From Hyalella azteca (taxonomy: Eukaryota > Arthropoda > Malacostraca > Amphipoda > Hyalellidae), in contig NW_025936059.1 in NCBI RefSeq assembly GCF_000764305.2, positions 246,387 to 310,386 of the forward strand: 64,000 nt of DNA, given 5' to 3'. Positions 1 to 10,377 of the stretch are shown here, in pieces (the first letter of the stretch is position 1; each line of letters begins with the position of its first letter). Position numbers and translations under genes: made by a program. The notes under the pieces were generated by a model. The model was not told the origin of the DNA and made no database searches. It saw only the letters and a list, made by a program, of their open reading frames with translations.

Positions 1-1
1 A

Positions 2-823
2 AAAGTAAGCAAAGGACAGCTTCTGAAGAACACCAAGAAGGTCAGAAATTGCAGGTCTCCAAGAGTATATGATTCTGGAAAAGATGCACGTCCAAGGAAA
101 GTTGGTGCCAGAACTGAATTTAAGTGTAGGTTTTGTGTCTATACATGCCTGAGGAAAGATGCTTTAACTGCTCATCTCTTTTCTATCCACCAATACGGTG
201 GTGGATTGAAATGCAAATTTTGTGATTATGTTACTACCAATAGCAATCATCTGAAAAGCCATCGTTTTTCTAAACATGATATTGGGAAGACACTCCAGTG
301 TGATCTTTGTTCATATGCTTGCCCATTGATGAGCCTTTTGAAAGCTCATATGTTTGCTAAGCATGCTGTGGGAAAAGGGTTCAATTGCAAATTGTGTACC
401 TATACATCATATAGACAGAGCGATTTGATTGCCCACCAGTTTCATAGACATGGTATTGACAATAATGCATTTCAGTGTGAATCCTGTGACTTTACTTGTC
501 CTCGAAAGAGCATTTTAAATGCTCATATGCTTTCTAAACATAATGTGGGAAAATTCTTTATTTGTGATCTGTGTGATATTAAATATAAGACTAAAATCAA
601 TTATGAGGCTCATCAGTTTACTAAGCATGGTGTAGGTAGTGGTTTTCAGTGCTCTATATGTAATTATTCATGTGGAAGAAAAGAAAAGTTGGAACTTCAC
701 CAGTTTTCTGAACATAACATTGGCAATGGTTTTCATTGTGAACGTTGCACTTACTCATGTTTAAAAAGTAATCAGTTGAGCGCTCACCAGCTTTCTAAAC
801 ATGGTCTGGGCCGTTTTAAGTGA
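2..823 (+). CDS. C2H2 zinc-finger protein, 3' coding end
   Basis: The frame is open from base 2 to a TGA at 821-823 (273 residues), so the true start lies upstream of the window. After a basic stretch of about 40 residues come eight consecutive C2H2 fingers of the form C-x2-C-x12-H-x4-H, first cysteine near residue 42. Examples are CRFCVYTC, CKFCDYVT and CERCTYSC, each ending in a helix such as LTAHLFSIH or LSAHQLSKH. The linkers resemble HDIGKTLQC or HGVGSGFQC, not the TGEKP linker of Kruppel-type fingers. The protein ends ten residues or fewer after the last finger. Family knowledge suggests a nuclear DNA- or RNA-binding regulator. The uniform finger spacing and short AT-rich 3' UTR fit a real last exon. 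A zinc-finger pseudogene cannot be excluded, though no finger is broken. Confidence 0.85.
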   Translation, partial: KVSKGQLLKNTKKVRNCRSPRVYDSGKDARPRKVGARTEFKCRFCVYTCLRKDALTAHLFSIHQYGGGLKCKFCDYVTTNSNHLKSHRFSKHDIGKTLQCDLCSYACPLMSLLKAHMFAKHAVGKGFNCKLCTYTSYRQSDLIAHQFHRHGIDNNAFQCESCDFTCPRKSILNAHMLSKHNVGKFFICDLCDIKYKTKINYEAHQFTKHGVGSGFQCSICNYSCGRKEKLELHQFSEHNIGNGFHCERCTYSCLKSNQLSAHQLSKHGLGRFK

Positions 824-1049
824 CTAAATCAACTTTATTTAGTCACTTGACTCACTACAGAGTACTTAAATACTCTGTAGCTAGTCAGTGGTGGTAGTGC
901 ACTGTAGCATTTCAGTGGTGTAGTACATTGAATAATATTTAGTTGACTTATACTGTTAAGCATTTCATTGAACCTGTTACTGTAATTGATTTTAGTTTCA
1001 TTTGTAAAAACTCAACATTCATTGTGCAACCAGTAAATAGAATTGGATT

Positions 1050-1055
1050 ATTAAA
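1050..1055 (+). terminator. candidate polyadenylation signal ATTAAA
   Basis: ATTAAA lies about 230 bases after the zinc-finger stop codon in AT-rich DNA and is followed by a T-rich stretch. No AATAAA occurs between the stop codon and this point. The assignment rests on position and motif only. Confidence 0.35.
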
Positions 1056-1079
1056 ATTTTTTATTTATGCACTCTGTCT

Positions 1080-2010
1080 ATGTAGTTGAACAAATCTCGA
1101 CCATGAGACCAGCAAAAACCCCAATTTTGTTATTGTCATCTTAATACTCAAGCTATAAAGAGAAGTAAAATTCAATATCAAGTTAATGGATGTGTAACTG
1201 CAAGTATTTTCACTATTAAGCTAAACACAAAAGAATATCGTTACATTGATCACAGAGCAAAATCTAGAGCTATTAGCCGCATTTACGTTGTTGACGCACT
1301 TGCCTCTTGGTTTGAAGTTTTTCATGGTTGTAATTTTGTCAATGCCGTACTTTGAAATGGCCGACCGTACCTCATTGACACGACCGTACTGTTGACGTTA
1401 CTTGAATGATCCGACCCCCGGCTTTATAATTGCTTAAGCGACAGACCTAGCATCACCTCAAAGCCGCACGAATAATCATGATTGGACAGATCCGGAATTG
1501 ACAATGAAAAGATATCAATTATCACAGGAGCTCTCAGGAATAACACCAATCTCTCCAACAGAAGTTGCACTGTCTGTTGCAGGATGTAAATTATGAGCAC
1601 TTCGAGCAAGTATACCTGCTTAGGCTGCTTTCAAAATACGGAGTTCTGATTTTTTAACCACTGATGATACATTATCAATAATTCTGATCATCAAATTCTA
1701 GACCCACATAATGATTTTTATTGCATCAGCAATGAATTATGTTATTTTAATTTCTCCTCTACCTAGAGCCGAAAATTGCCAAAATGTTTAATAAACGTCT
1801 GCTTGCTTTGCTGGCGTTACCTTTTTGGCAAGTAGAAGAGTCCATTTGAGCACTTGGCTACAATGCGGTTTCCATCACATTATATTGTATTATATTATAA
1901 ATCAAAGCCTTACCAAATTTGGCCAAATTTAGATTTGGTTTGTATACAAGTTATTTATATTACTTCGCATCTTCATGCAGTATTTACGTCTAGAAGAACG
2001 TGTCATGATT
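1080..2010. other. no gene recognised
   Basis: AT-rich spacer with stops in all frames and no motif or repeat that I recognise. The one open stretch on the minus strand (1424-1609) has no recognisable feature. Confidence 0.5.
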
Positions 2011-2029
2011 TGACCGAGACTTGAAAAGG

Positions 2030-2620
2030 ACAAGAATTTAGTAGAGAGTGTTCATAGACGTGCAACAAGGATAATTCCAGGCTTAAAGTGTAAGTCTAAT
2101 GAAGAAAGATTGAAGATTATGAAGCTTCCCAGTCTCTGTTATCGTGGCCTGCGTGGTGACATCATTGATATATACAAGTAAACTCGTGGTTTATACAAGG
2201 ACCCTGAAGGATTACTAGAATTTGAAACAAGAACCAACACCAGGGGCCACGGCTATAAACTAAAAAAACTGCGGTGCAACTCATTTATGCGACAACACTT
2301 CTACTCGCTGCGAGTCACCGACATGTGGAACAGCCTCCCTGAAGATATTGCTGACGCTACGAGTATAAACGCCTTCGAAAACAGACTAGACAAGGTCATG
2401 CAGGAGCATATGTTTAGCCTTGAAATGCCTAGTACCCTACGGAACAACCGAAATTTAGAAACGATTTTAAACCCACCGTCCGTTGATAAGATTTGATCAA
2501 AAGGCCAGTATTTTAGATCTGCGAACTAGTGAAGAAGAGTAGAAGAATCGGCGACAGGCCTATTCTTCAATACCGAAGATACTATACTACCGTACTATAC
2601 TATGAGAAGTCTACGGATTA
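2030..2620 (+). pseudogene. LINE-A non-LTR retrotransposon, C-terminal tail and 3' UTR
   Basis: Reading through one stop gives the post-reverse-transcriptase tail typical of CR1/Jockey-group LINEs: VHRRATRIIPGLK, then LKIMKLPSLCYRGLRGD, then the run around SLRVTDMWNSLPEDIADATS up to a stop near 2496. The 3' UTR follows with the family signature GAATCGGCGACAGGCC and ends in TACTA-type short tandem repeats. At least eight other sites in the window share this tail. The copy is strongly 5' truncated and cannot be functional. Confidence 0.75.
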
Positions 2621-3330
2621 TGAACTACATTTCACTTACTGTGAATTTCGCATTCGAAAAAAGGAACTTCAGTTTGGCATCTCGAATTCAGTTTGGCATC
2701 TAGAATTTTTCCTGTAATTCTGAGCATTGGATATTATAATTTCAATAAATTGGAATTAAATAATTAATCTATTTTTTTTCTAATAAAAATTTAGTAACTT
2801 AGGAAAATGCATCCCAATATATGAGCCTGTGTATTATATTATTATTAAGAAATGAGACTTTTAAACTGTTCAATTAGTGCACTACTTTTGGCATTCTGGC
2901 CACGCTTGCTTTGATGACTTGTTTTACAAATTATACGTTATAACCGAGTGATTTCAATAAGCGCGGAGTTAATTTTGTGTTGACTAGCATTAGGACTGAT
3001 GTTTTTGTTGCCGGCATGAAGGTGAGGAAGTAGCCCATTTGCACTCAAGTAGCTGCGCAATGACTACTTGTTACCCCTGGATTCTGCAGAGGTTAATTGG
3101 AAAGTTTCAGCATTATGATGAGTCAATGACTTATGAAGATTTATCCAGGTGGGATTACGGTTTTCGATCATAGCTCAAACCAGGATGTTACTGGCGTACT
3201 ACAGAGAAGCCAGGCAATTTGTTTGGGTTGAATTGGTGATTGCTACTCTTATTATTGCATGTTGAACATTTGTGCAAAAGTTGCCGCCTCCAAGAAGTAT
3301 CCGAACATATAGATGGAGGACACCCAAGGC
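2620..3330. other. no gene recognised
   Basis: AT-rich spacer. No coding region, repeat or RNA motif could be supported. Confidence 0.45.
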
Positions 3331-3500
3331 TTGAGTACTATTGATCAGCACCTGACGCTCCAGGCGGTACTACGTGCATGCCGGGGGGAAATGCTCTATG
3401 CTCCACCCCACAATGCAAGCACATGGGAGTGTCAGCCATGCCAAGTCGATGAAGGTGCGACCGAACCCCAGCATGACACAAACGAAGGCGTGTAGGTACC
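3330..3500 (-). pseudogene. LINE C-terminal zinc-knuckle fragment
   Basis: The minus strand reads TRLRLCHAGVRSHLHRLGM and then MCLHCGVE. This matches the end of non-LTR retrotransposon polyproteins, where an LRxGHxxxxxHLxRxG motif precedes a CxxC zinc knuckle. Past CGVE the expected EHxLxxC helix is lost, consistent with a frameshift. Only about 55 residues remain, so the clade cannot be named. Confidence 0.5.
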
Positions 3501-4006
3501 GCAGCAGCACGACGAGAGCAACTGGCAACCCACGGAACAGGACAAATCACCTCGCACAGAAGCAAGATGATATCCCTTCCCCTCAACAGCCAAAGCAACG
3601 ATCCAGTCCTGTTCCCAATACCTGACAAAGCAAGAACGAAGACAAGCAATTGTGTCAGAACAAGAAAGACGAAACAATGCAGAATGGTTGAGAGTAAGGC
3701 CCATTTTCGCAACAGCATCTGCTCACTCGTTCACAAATATGTCAGCATGAGCCTTAACCCACTACAGGCGCAGTTTTCTTCTCATTCAGGACCAGGAGCA
3801 GCTGACGAATTCGATAAACGAGATTGCAACACGTACCTATCTGTTGTGAAACGTAGGAGCTGCAAAGCTACAGGTGTATCTGAGAAAATAACCCAGTATA
3901 GAGAGGTCTCACATTCAACAAGCATCTAAGTATGTACTATGGTAATCATTTCAGCTGAAAGGATGCCATGCCTTGCGGCACTAGGACAGAACAGACACAC
4001 TTGTCC

Positions 4007-4078
4007 GGGCTGTTCCGGAAGTTGTTCGGGCTGTTACGGAAGCCGTTCGGGCTGTTACGGAAGATATTCGGGTTGTTT
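4007..4078. repeat. 21-bp minisatellite, three units
   Basis: Three direct units of GGGCTGTTMCGGAAGNNRTTC followed by a partial fourth (GGGTTGTTT). Unit starts are at 4007, 4028 and 4049, with variation mostly near the unit's 3' end. Confidence 0.8.
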
Positions 4079-4089
4079 GGTGCGCAGGA

Positions 4090-5185
4090 TATACTTGTTC
4101 CCCTCCAACACAAATGAAGGGACAGGCACAGCGGTACTTGCTGATACAAAAGTCGGTTTAAAGGGACGAAAGAGTTAAAGATTAAACATATCCTATCGTA
4201 GATATGTCACTGCCGGGATCGATAACTTTTTACGTGTTTTCTCAACCATTTCGAGCTGTTTCAAGCCTGACAAGTAAAGAGGACTCAAACTCAATTACTA
4301 TCGTACTAATCACATTGAGGCGGACTTCGTAACAGCCAGGACTTGCTCTGCTCTAGTGGGCTTCTCCAGTGGTCTGTGCGGGTGCAGTGTAAACTTCTTC
4401 CCTGCGCACTCCAATTCAAGGAAGGCAGCCGAGTTTTTGGGGCTAGCACCTGACCACATTTAATCGTTAGACTCCGTTTCAGGGGTTCAAAGCCAAGGTA
4501 ACAAGAGTTATGCTAATACGAACAGATTGATTTTAACTAGGTCGGCTTGATGAAGTTGATTGGTTACTGACAACAAATTTGTAATTGTCAGTTTATTCTT
4601 AGCTCACGTTACCTGCTTGATGATGGCGGCCACAGGACGAACTAGGAGACAAGGGCACGTGGTTATGACAAGGTGGTCGGAACACGTGGTGCGTGTGGTA
4701 GCTAGAGGCACTTGGAGTAGCACGTTGCCTAGCTGAGGCACATGGAGTTGCACGTGGCGTAGCAAGAAATGAACGAGCGTGGTGAGATGAACGTGGAGTT
4801 GCAAGTGTTGTTGTGATGTAACAAGGGCAGCAATGTTTGCGTTGTTGGTGGTGACGTGAAGTTGCTGCGAAACAGAGCTTTGTTAATTTTGTACACATGA
4901 TTCAATTTGGTAAGTAAGCAGGTTATCACTTAACACGTTGAGTACGAATGCTTCATCTTGTACTATTATTTCTTTTTTTGTACTTTTTTTAAGCAGGGTT
5001 GCCAGACGGTCATTTTTTCCGGACATATTCCGTGATTTAGTTTTTCTCAATTGCGTGGGCCGGCTAAAATTTATGATAGGGGTTCTTCCTAATTAAATTT
5101 TAAATACTGCAAAAAGAAAATAAATGGAATTTTATAGCGGAACCTACAAATAAACTAGGATACATTGAATAATCGGCTTTTTTGG
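4090..5185. other. no gene recognised
   Basis: 4100-4600 shows no recognisable features. 4660-4860 is a low-complexity stretch rich in short variants of GTTGCACGTGG and GAGCGTGGTGAG, which explains the overlapping minus-strand reading frames there. 4930-5185 is AT-rich. Confidence 0.45.
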
Positions 5186-5190
5186 CCTTT

Positions 5191-5807
5191 TTAACACGTT
5201 TTTCTTAGCTCAGCTTCGCGTTTGTTTGTTTGTTTGTTTGTTGTTAACATTGACAACGAAAATTAGCCCACTTTTAATTGTTCTAGAGATCTGAAATTCG
5301 GCATGCAGGCTATTTTCGCCTAACAATTTCAGATACAATCATAAAAACTAGTAATTAGAGACCGAAATTAGTTTAATTGAGTAAAGTATATATATAGTAT
5401 ATATATATAGTATGACGTGCGGGCGCTCACGTTATAGTCGAGCAGGCGCTAACGCTGCGTATCATCGATACGTACAGTATGTCAAGTCATACTTAATCAA
5501 GTCTTAATCGTTTTTCTTGTGGACTAAAAAGTAGAAAATAAAATACTTAAAAAAAACTTTAAAAAAAAACACGTTTTTCTTGTGGACTAAAAAGTAGAAA
5601 ATAAATTATGGTTCGCCCCAAAAAAACGTGGGTCGTGCTCTACGTTCACCATCAAATTTCCAAAATTTAAGTGTTGTGTGCTTTTCGCTTTAATCATAAA
5701 TCTGCCCGACACACGTTTTTTTGGGGCGAACCATAATTTATTTTCTACTTTTTAGTCCACAAGAAAAACGTGTTTTTTTTAAAAAGTTTTTTTTAAGTAT
5801 TTTATTT
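5191..5807 (+). repeat. foldback repeat FB, copy A
   Basis: About 617 bp that matches 9465-10377 in inverse orientation. In order it holds AACACGTTTTTCTTAGCT, a (TTTG)n run at 5221-5242, a TATATA stretch near 5390-5412, a GTATCATCGATAC palindrome, and a terminal hairpin. The hairpin arms are about 5536-5630 and 5711-5807 and share ACACGTTTTTCTTGTGGAC and GGTTCGCCCCAAAAAAACGT. No coding region is present, so it looks like a non-autonomous foldback DNA element. Confidence 0.75.
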
Positions 5808-5829
5808 GTTCCCGGATTTGGCCGATTTT

Positions 5830-6780
5830 AGGCAACCTGAATTATGTACCACTAACTCCTGGAGAAATACATTTCGTGAAACGCATATGTACCAATACGT
5901 AGTCAACGTGTTAACATTGAAGTAGTTTCGATTTATCGTTATTTCATGCTGTAGTACATTCCGAATATTATGCTTCATGCAATTTATTACTTAAACTTTG
6001 CACATTTAAATGCTCTTAGAATCACAAATTTATTCAATATTTCTAATTGAATTCTGAATGTGCAGGATTTCATCATGGCAAGAGGATAGCTGGATAGTAA
6101 ATAATTAAACGAGCTCGTAGGATGAGCATTTCACGATCAGCTACTTTTAATTCAAGGATTCATGAATTGTGTTCTGAACTCAGAACGAGGACATCGAATA
6201 AATGACTGCACATCGGTTTCGAAATTCTCGTCGCTTGAAATCTAGATATGAACACATGTACGACAAGTCTTGATAACAATAAACGTGAGCCAGAATTATC
6301 GATGCTCATATCAGCAGAATAAGACGAGATTTACGGCACAAAATGTGGTAAACACCGTGATAACTATCAGCGCCGGCTAATTCAAAAAACATATGCTCTG
6401 AAAGCAATTCAGTTTTATAAAATATTTTTTCTAATGCTAGTAATAGCGAGTTCTGTACAGGCCACAAGTTGGCTTGAAGTTAAGTTGGAAACTGGCCGCT
6501 TTATTACATCATGCTATGAATATACGCCCTACTCAAGCATTGATCACTCACGTTTTCTTGACGACACATTAAGATGCGCTTAATTAAACTCTCCTAAACA
6601 ATATACTACTCGACAACGGTACTCGAGTAAGTTACATTACGGTACCTGTAACGTGGCAAAAGTAAAAGTGAAATTAACGAATTATGTTGCAGCGCTAGTA
6701 AATTAGGGCAGACACGGTTGAGACATTCGCTCGAATCGGTTTCCTATTCAGGCATACATTCACGGGCTTTCTAGAACATT
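5830..6780. other. no gene recognised
   Basis: AT-rich spacer with stops in every frame. Nothing supportable was seen. Confidence 0.45.
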
Positions 6781-6972
6781 CATGGCGGGCGCGCCATTCT
6801 GAACGAATCAGACACCGACCAATCACACAAGTTTAGGCAGGCGTCGGTTTTGAAACTCAGGCGTGGGTCGCCTGTCTTTTGGCAGGGAAACGATCTCACT
6901 CAAATTTGTTTACCGACCGTTTCTCGATCAAACTTTCATCACACATTATTTATTTAAACAAACAACACGAGC
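6775..6972 (+). promoter_or_regulatory. possible promoter or 5' end region
   Basis: A locally GC-rich patch holds ATGGCGGGCGCGCCAT (a near-perfect palindrome containing the 8-base GGCGCGCC) and a CCAATCACA box, in otherwise AT-rich DNA. It lies directly upstream of the ATG ORF at 7013. CATTTGCAG just before that ORF could be a splice acceptor. This is inference from composition and position. Confidence 0.25.
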
Positions 6973-7012
6973 TCTCGTCATTTGCAGGCACTACGATATT
7001 TAAAACGATACA

Positions 7013-7369
7013 ATGACATTTTACATGAATCTTCCTACATCTTCGACTTCAGACAAATTCACCAAGAAGGCACTCCGACACTGGCGGCAGAACGAGCCTC
7101 TCACTCTAGATGAAATTCAACACATCTTTAAATTGATTGCTAACAAGTTGTGCGACAGCATTGTCACATTCGTGCATTCACTCGACACTGATCACTCTCC
7201 TAATGACACAATTCATGACAATAATCATGATAATCAAGAAGGAACGCAGAAAAATTCCAGACAAGTGAAATACAGTAACACCTTATGGGAGAACCACTCG
7301 CTACGAGTGCGCGGCATGACTAAGTCGAATGAGCACTCAGCCAGCAGCGGCTGCCTCGCCCAATACTAA
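7013..7369 (+). CDS. hypothetical small protein
   Basis: An ATG-started frame of 118 codons. The first 60 residues look helical (TKKALRHWRQNEPL, then DEIQHIFKLIANKL). The middle is very rich in Asp, His and Asn (DTDHSPNDTIHDNNHDNQE). The last 10 codons run into the dispersed repeat B that begins near 7375, so the natural 3' end or a splice donor may lie earlier. I do not recognise a family. The possible promoter-like patch upstream is the main reason not to dismiss it. It could also be a chance ORF. Confidence 0.3.
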   Translation: MTFYMNLPTSSTSDKFTKKALRHWRQNEPLTLDEIQHIFKLIANKLCDSIVTFVHSLDTDHSPNDTIHDNNHDNQEGTQKNSRQVKYSNTLWENHSLRVRGMTKSNEHSASSGCLAQY

Positions 7370-7374
7370 CGGCC

Positions 7375-8150
7375 TGCCGCGGCAGAATACATTGGGAGCA
7401 CAGCCGTGCACCACAAATTTTGTGCAATAATAAGCCCTGAATCGAACGCCTTGGATCTCTCCGGACATCCACCAATCAGCCGTGAACCACTCGGCTTTGT
7501 CTTCCTCCGGCCTCGCATAGAACCTGCCGTGCACCACCAGGCCGCGGATCGAATCTGACTTCCGGGCATCGTTATGTGGCCGTTCGACCGAGGGCTGGTT
7601 CGACCCACGGCCCAGATACGGACGGCTTGAAATGTTGAAGGCTACGTTCCGGAAGGCAGGAATCATGATGGTCCATTACATCCAGGGCAGTGGTGGTCTT
7701 CGGCAGGGGAGCGCAGCCGTGGGTAACAAAATTGACTCGTAAACAGGCCCTGGGCCCAACGCCAACCATCAGCATGCGATATCTACACGTAGCCTCAGAT
7801 CAATGAGCTGTTGGTAACTCCGGCTAACAGTAAATCCGCTTTGCACAACACAGCCACTGCTTCACAGCGCCGGAGCACAACTGGCCGGAGCGCAACAGGC
7901 CCTACCACGACAGGCGGCGCAGGTTAGGTTAGGTTAGGTTACATTAGGAGTAGCTGTTGCGGTAGGGCCTGTTGCGCTCCGGCCTATATGCGCTCCGGCC
8001 TGCGACTGAACGGCGCTGTTGTGGTGGGCGCTTTGTGTCAAAAGCCGTGAAGATGCCCGGCTGCGTTACGCTCGGGAAGGTATATGAATAGCACTATGGA
8101 CTTGGGCTATGCTGACCTCTAGCTATCCACCCTCCGGCAGGCGACCCAAT
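7375..8150 (-). repeat. dispersed repeat B, fullest copy
   Basis: About 775 bp that recurs, rearranged and inverted, at 38649-39770 and in part at 53084-53580. Landmarks on the minus strand are GGAGGGTGGATAGCTAGAGG, the hairpin with telomere-like motifs (7883-7984), TTGGGCCCAGGGCCTGTTTA, CCACGGCTGCGCTCCC, and a stretch around CCACTGCCCTGGATGTAATG. Short open frames inside it are conserved by repeat identity only; no protein family is recognisable. The class is unknown. Confidence 0.7.
7883..7984. repeat. GC-rich hairpin enclosing TTAGG telomere-like units
   Basis: The left arm GGCCGGAGCGCAACAGGCCC pairs with the right arm GGGCCTGTTGCGCTCCGGCC. Between them lies GGTTAGGTTAGGTTAGGTTA (about 7922-7941), four units of the arthropod telomere pentamer. 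A second copy in the other orientation lies at about 39410-39511. Confidence 0.8.
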
Positions 8151-8159
8151 ACATTCAGC

Positions 8160-9010
8160 GTTTACATTTTATTTTAACACGTTCAATTGAACGTGACAGC
8201 TATATAACTATATACTGTATAACTGCATAAACTGTACCATGCATCATTTGCACACAAAATCATTTCGTTAAAAGAAAAAAAAACACAACATAAATTTCGC
8301 ACATAAACAAAATGAATATTCATTGCAAATCAATGTGACTTTTGTTGTTGCCTCAGTGCGACAATTTCAGGAATGCGCGGCTTCACCTTCGCAAGTGCCA
8401 CTTTCATATCATTTTCGCAACAAAGTTTATTCCTTTTCTTCGTTTTAGTGTTTACCATCATCGAAAAGGACTGCTCGCAAAGATGTCACAAACAGTATGA
8501 GAATATCCAGGACTTTCTTAGCAATAAGGGGGTACGCTGCAATTTGGGGACACTAAAACGTTGGGAGCGTTGTTGTTCAGCTGAAGAGTTGCTGTTGAAC
8601 CTGGTTCTCCTGCAGTCCAATGATTTTGTCCAGATATTCATCATTCACATCTGCGGTTGCAACACTAAACGTGAACGGCTGTCTAACCCATGCTAGGTAT
8701 GAGATTCTGGTGGAGAAGTATCCGTCGAGAGAGTTTGCGAGCTCATCTAAGTGCATTGCAATTTCTTGTATCAGTTACCTGTGTACAGAAATGTCTCCGG
8801 TACCGGACACGTCCTCGATCTTACAGAGTCATCCAACAAGGGAAAGTTTGCTAAGTTATCATTCTCTGTTCGCAACCAATAACATTCTTTGTTAGCTGCA
8901 ACCATTAATGGTCAAGCAGTGCGTGTCGTCTCTTAAAACAAACCGTCGAACCCCAGAAAACGACTCACCGAACCCCTGGGGTTCGATCGAACCCAGATTA
9001 AGAACCACTG
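8160..9010 (-). pseudogene. hAT-superfamily transposase relic
   Basis: The minus strand opens at 9010 with a hAT-like terminal sequence, CAGTGGTTCTTAATCTGGG, which continues into a GGGTTCGATCGAACCCC palindrome. Further along, scattered frames read MHLDELANSLDGYFS, WVRQPFTFSVATADVNDEYL and SRAFLKLSH. These match the C-terminal part of the animal hAT group whose proteins end with a KPRIPE...QQ-type tail. The frame shifts repeatedly and carries stops, and the left terminal repeat is not visible. It abuts the LINE-A relic and may have inserted into it. Confidence 0.55.
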
Positions 9011-9464
9011 GGTTAGAATATGAGTGAGATGTATGAGTCAGCAGACCTTGTGATCTACCGGGAATGATTGGAACTCGAATGAGCGTCTGATTAGTCCAAA
9101 AAGTTTGTTGGATGTGTTAGCTTGCGTTTCAATATGCTTAGAAAATTTCAGCTCCTTGTCGACATAAACTCCGAGATCTTTTTCCACACTGGACTTTTCA
9201 ATCATTACTCTCTCGTTGCAACCATGTCTTCTCATACTGTAATCTTGCAGTTCATTGTTCTTCCCGAGGTGACGTACTTTACACTTGTCTGCATTAAACC
9301 GCAGCTGCCACGTAGCAGCCCAGTTAACTTAACTGTCAGGATCATCTTGCAATTGCGCTTTATTTGAAGCATCATTCACTGTATTATACAGTTTTGTGTC
9401 GTCGGCATACATGGAGCACACGCTGGACACTGCTTCTGGCAGATCGTTTATAAAAGCAACAAAC

Positions 9465-10377
9465 AATAAAATACTTAAAAATACTTTAAAAAAACACGTT
9501 TTTCTTGTAGACTAAAAAGTAGAAAATAAATTTTGGCTCGCCCCAAAAAACGTGGGTCGGGCTGTACGTTCATCAAATTTACAAAATTTGTGTGTTGTAT
9601 GCTTTTCGCTTTAATCATAAATCTGCCCGACACACGTTTTTTGGGGCGAGCCAAATTTATTTTCTACTTTTTAGTCTACAAGAAAAACGTGTTTTTTTAA
9701 AAAGTATTTTTAAGTATTTTATTTTCTCCTTTTTTAGTCCGTTGCTGCACGGACTAAAAAGCATGACTTGACGTACGTATCGATGATACGCAGCGTCAGC
9801 GCCTGCTCGTCTATAACGTCAGCGCCCGCACGTCATACTATATATATACTATATACAGTGGGGGGAAATAAATATTCGTACACTTGAAAAATCGTATTTT
9901 AATGTATGTAAGTACACAAACTTAACAGGAAAAGTGATTTAAATTATGTATAGAGACGCATAGTATTCAAAAATACTATCAAAAGAAATTAAATCTCAAT
10001 GCAACAAAAAACATTGATAGTATTTTTGAATACTATGCGTCTCTATACATAATTTAAATCACTTTTCCTGTTAAGTTTGTGTACTTACATACATTAAAAT
10101 ACGATTTTTTAAGTGTACGAATATTTATTTCCCCCCACTGTATATACCATATATATATACCATATATATACCATATATATACTTTACTCAATTAAACTAA
10201 TTTCGGTCTCTAATTACTAGTTTTTATGATTGTATCTGAAATTGTTAGGCAAAAATAGCCTGCATGCCGAATTTCAGATCTCTAGAACAATCAGAAGTGG
10301 GCTAATTTTTGTTCTCAATGTTAACAACAAACAAACAAACAAACAAACGCGAAGCTAAGCTAAGAAAAATGTGTTAA
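9465..10377 (-). repeat. foldback repeat FB, copy B (inside LINE-A RT)
   Basis: Inverse-orientation counterpart of 5191-5807. The hairpin is at 9465-9725; the body with TACGTATCGATGATACG and the (CAAA)n run ends with TTAGCTTAGCTTCGCG. It separates the GPI and LFVAFIND parts of one RT domain, so it inserted into an existing LINE. It is about 285 bp longer than copy A because of the MITE at 9856-10140. Confidence 0.8.
9856..10140. mobile_element. Tc1/mariner-type foldback MITE
   Basis: 285 bp flanked by TA on both sides (9854-9855 and 10141-10142). Terminal inverted repeats start CAGTGGGGGGAAATAAATAT and extend about 127 bp with one clear mismatch, leaving a 31-bp loop (9983-10013). TA target duplication and CAGTGGGG ends are typical of Tc1/mariner derivatives. 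Copy A of the host repeat lacks it at the equivalent TATATA stretch near 5400. Confidence 0.9.

Noticed and set aside
3946..4178. Glycine- and asparagine-rich repeat proteins around 4000-4080
   Set aside because: Produced by the 21-bp minisatellite on both strands.
4994..5839. Outer inverted repeat CAGGGTTGCC / GGCAACCTG around repeat FB copy A
   Set aside because: Only about nine bases pair and the flanks show no target duplication.
8373..8696. Plus-strand secreted-protein-like ORF
   Set aside because: The minus strand of the same stretch reads as a hAT transposase C-terminus; the hydrophobic start is a shadow.
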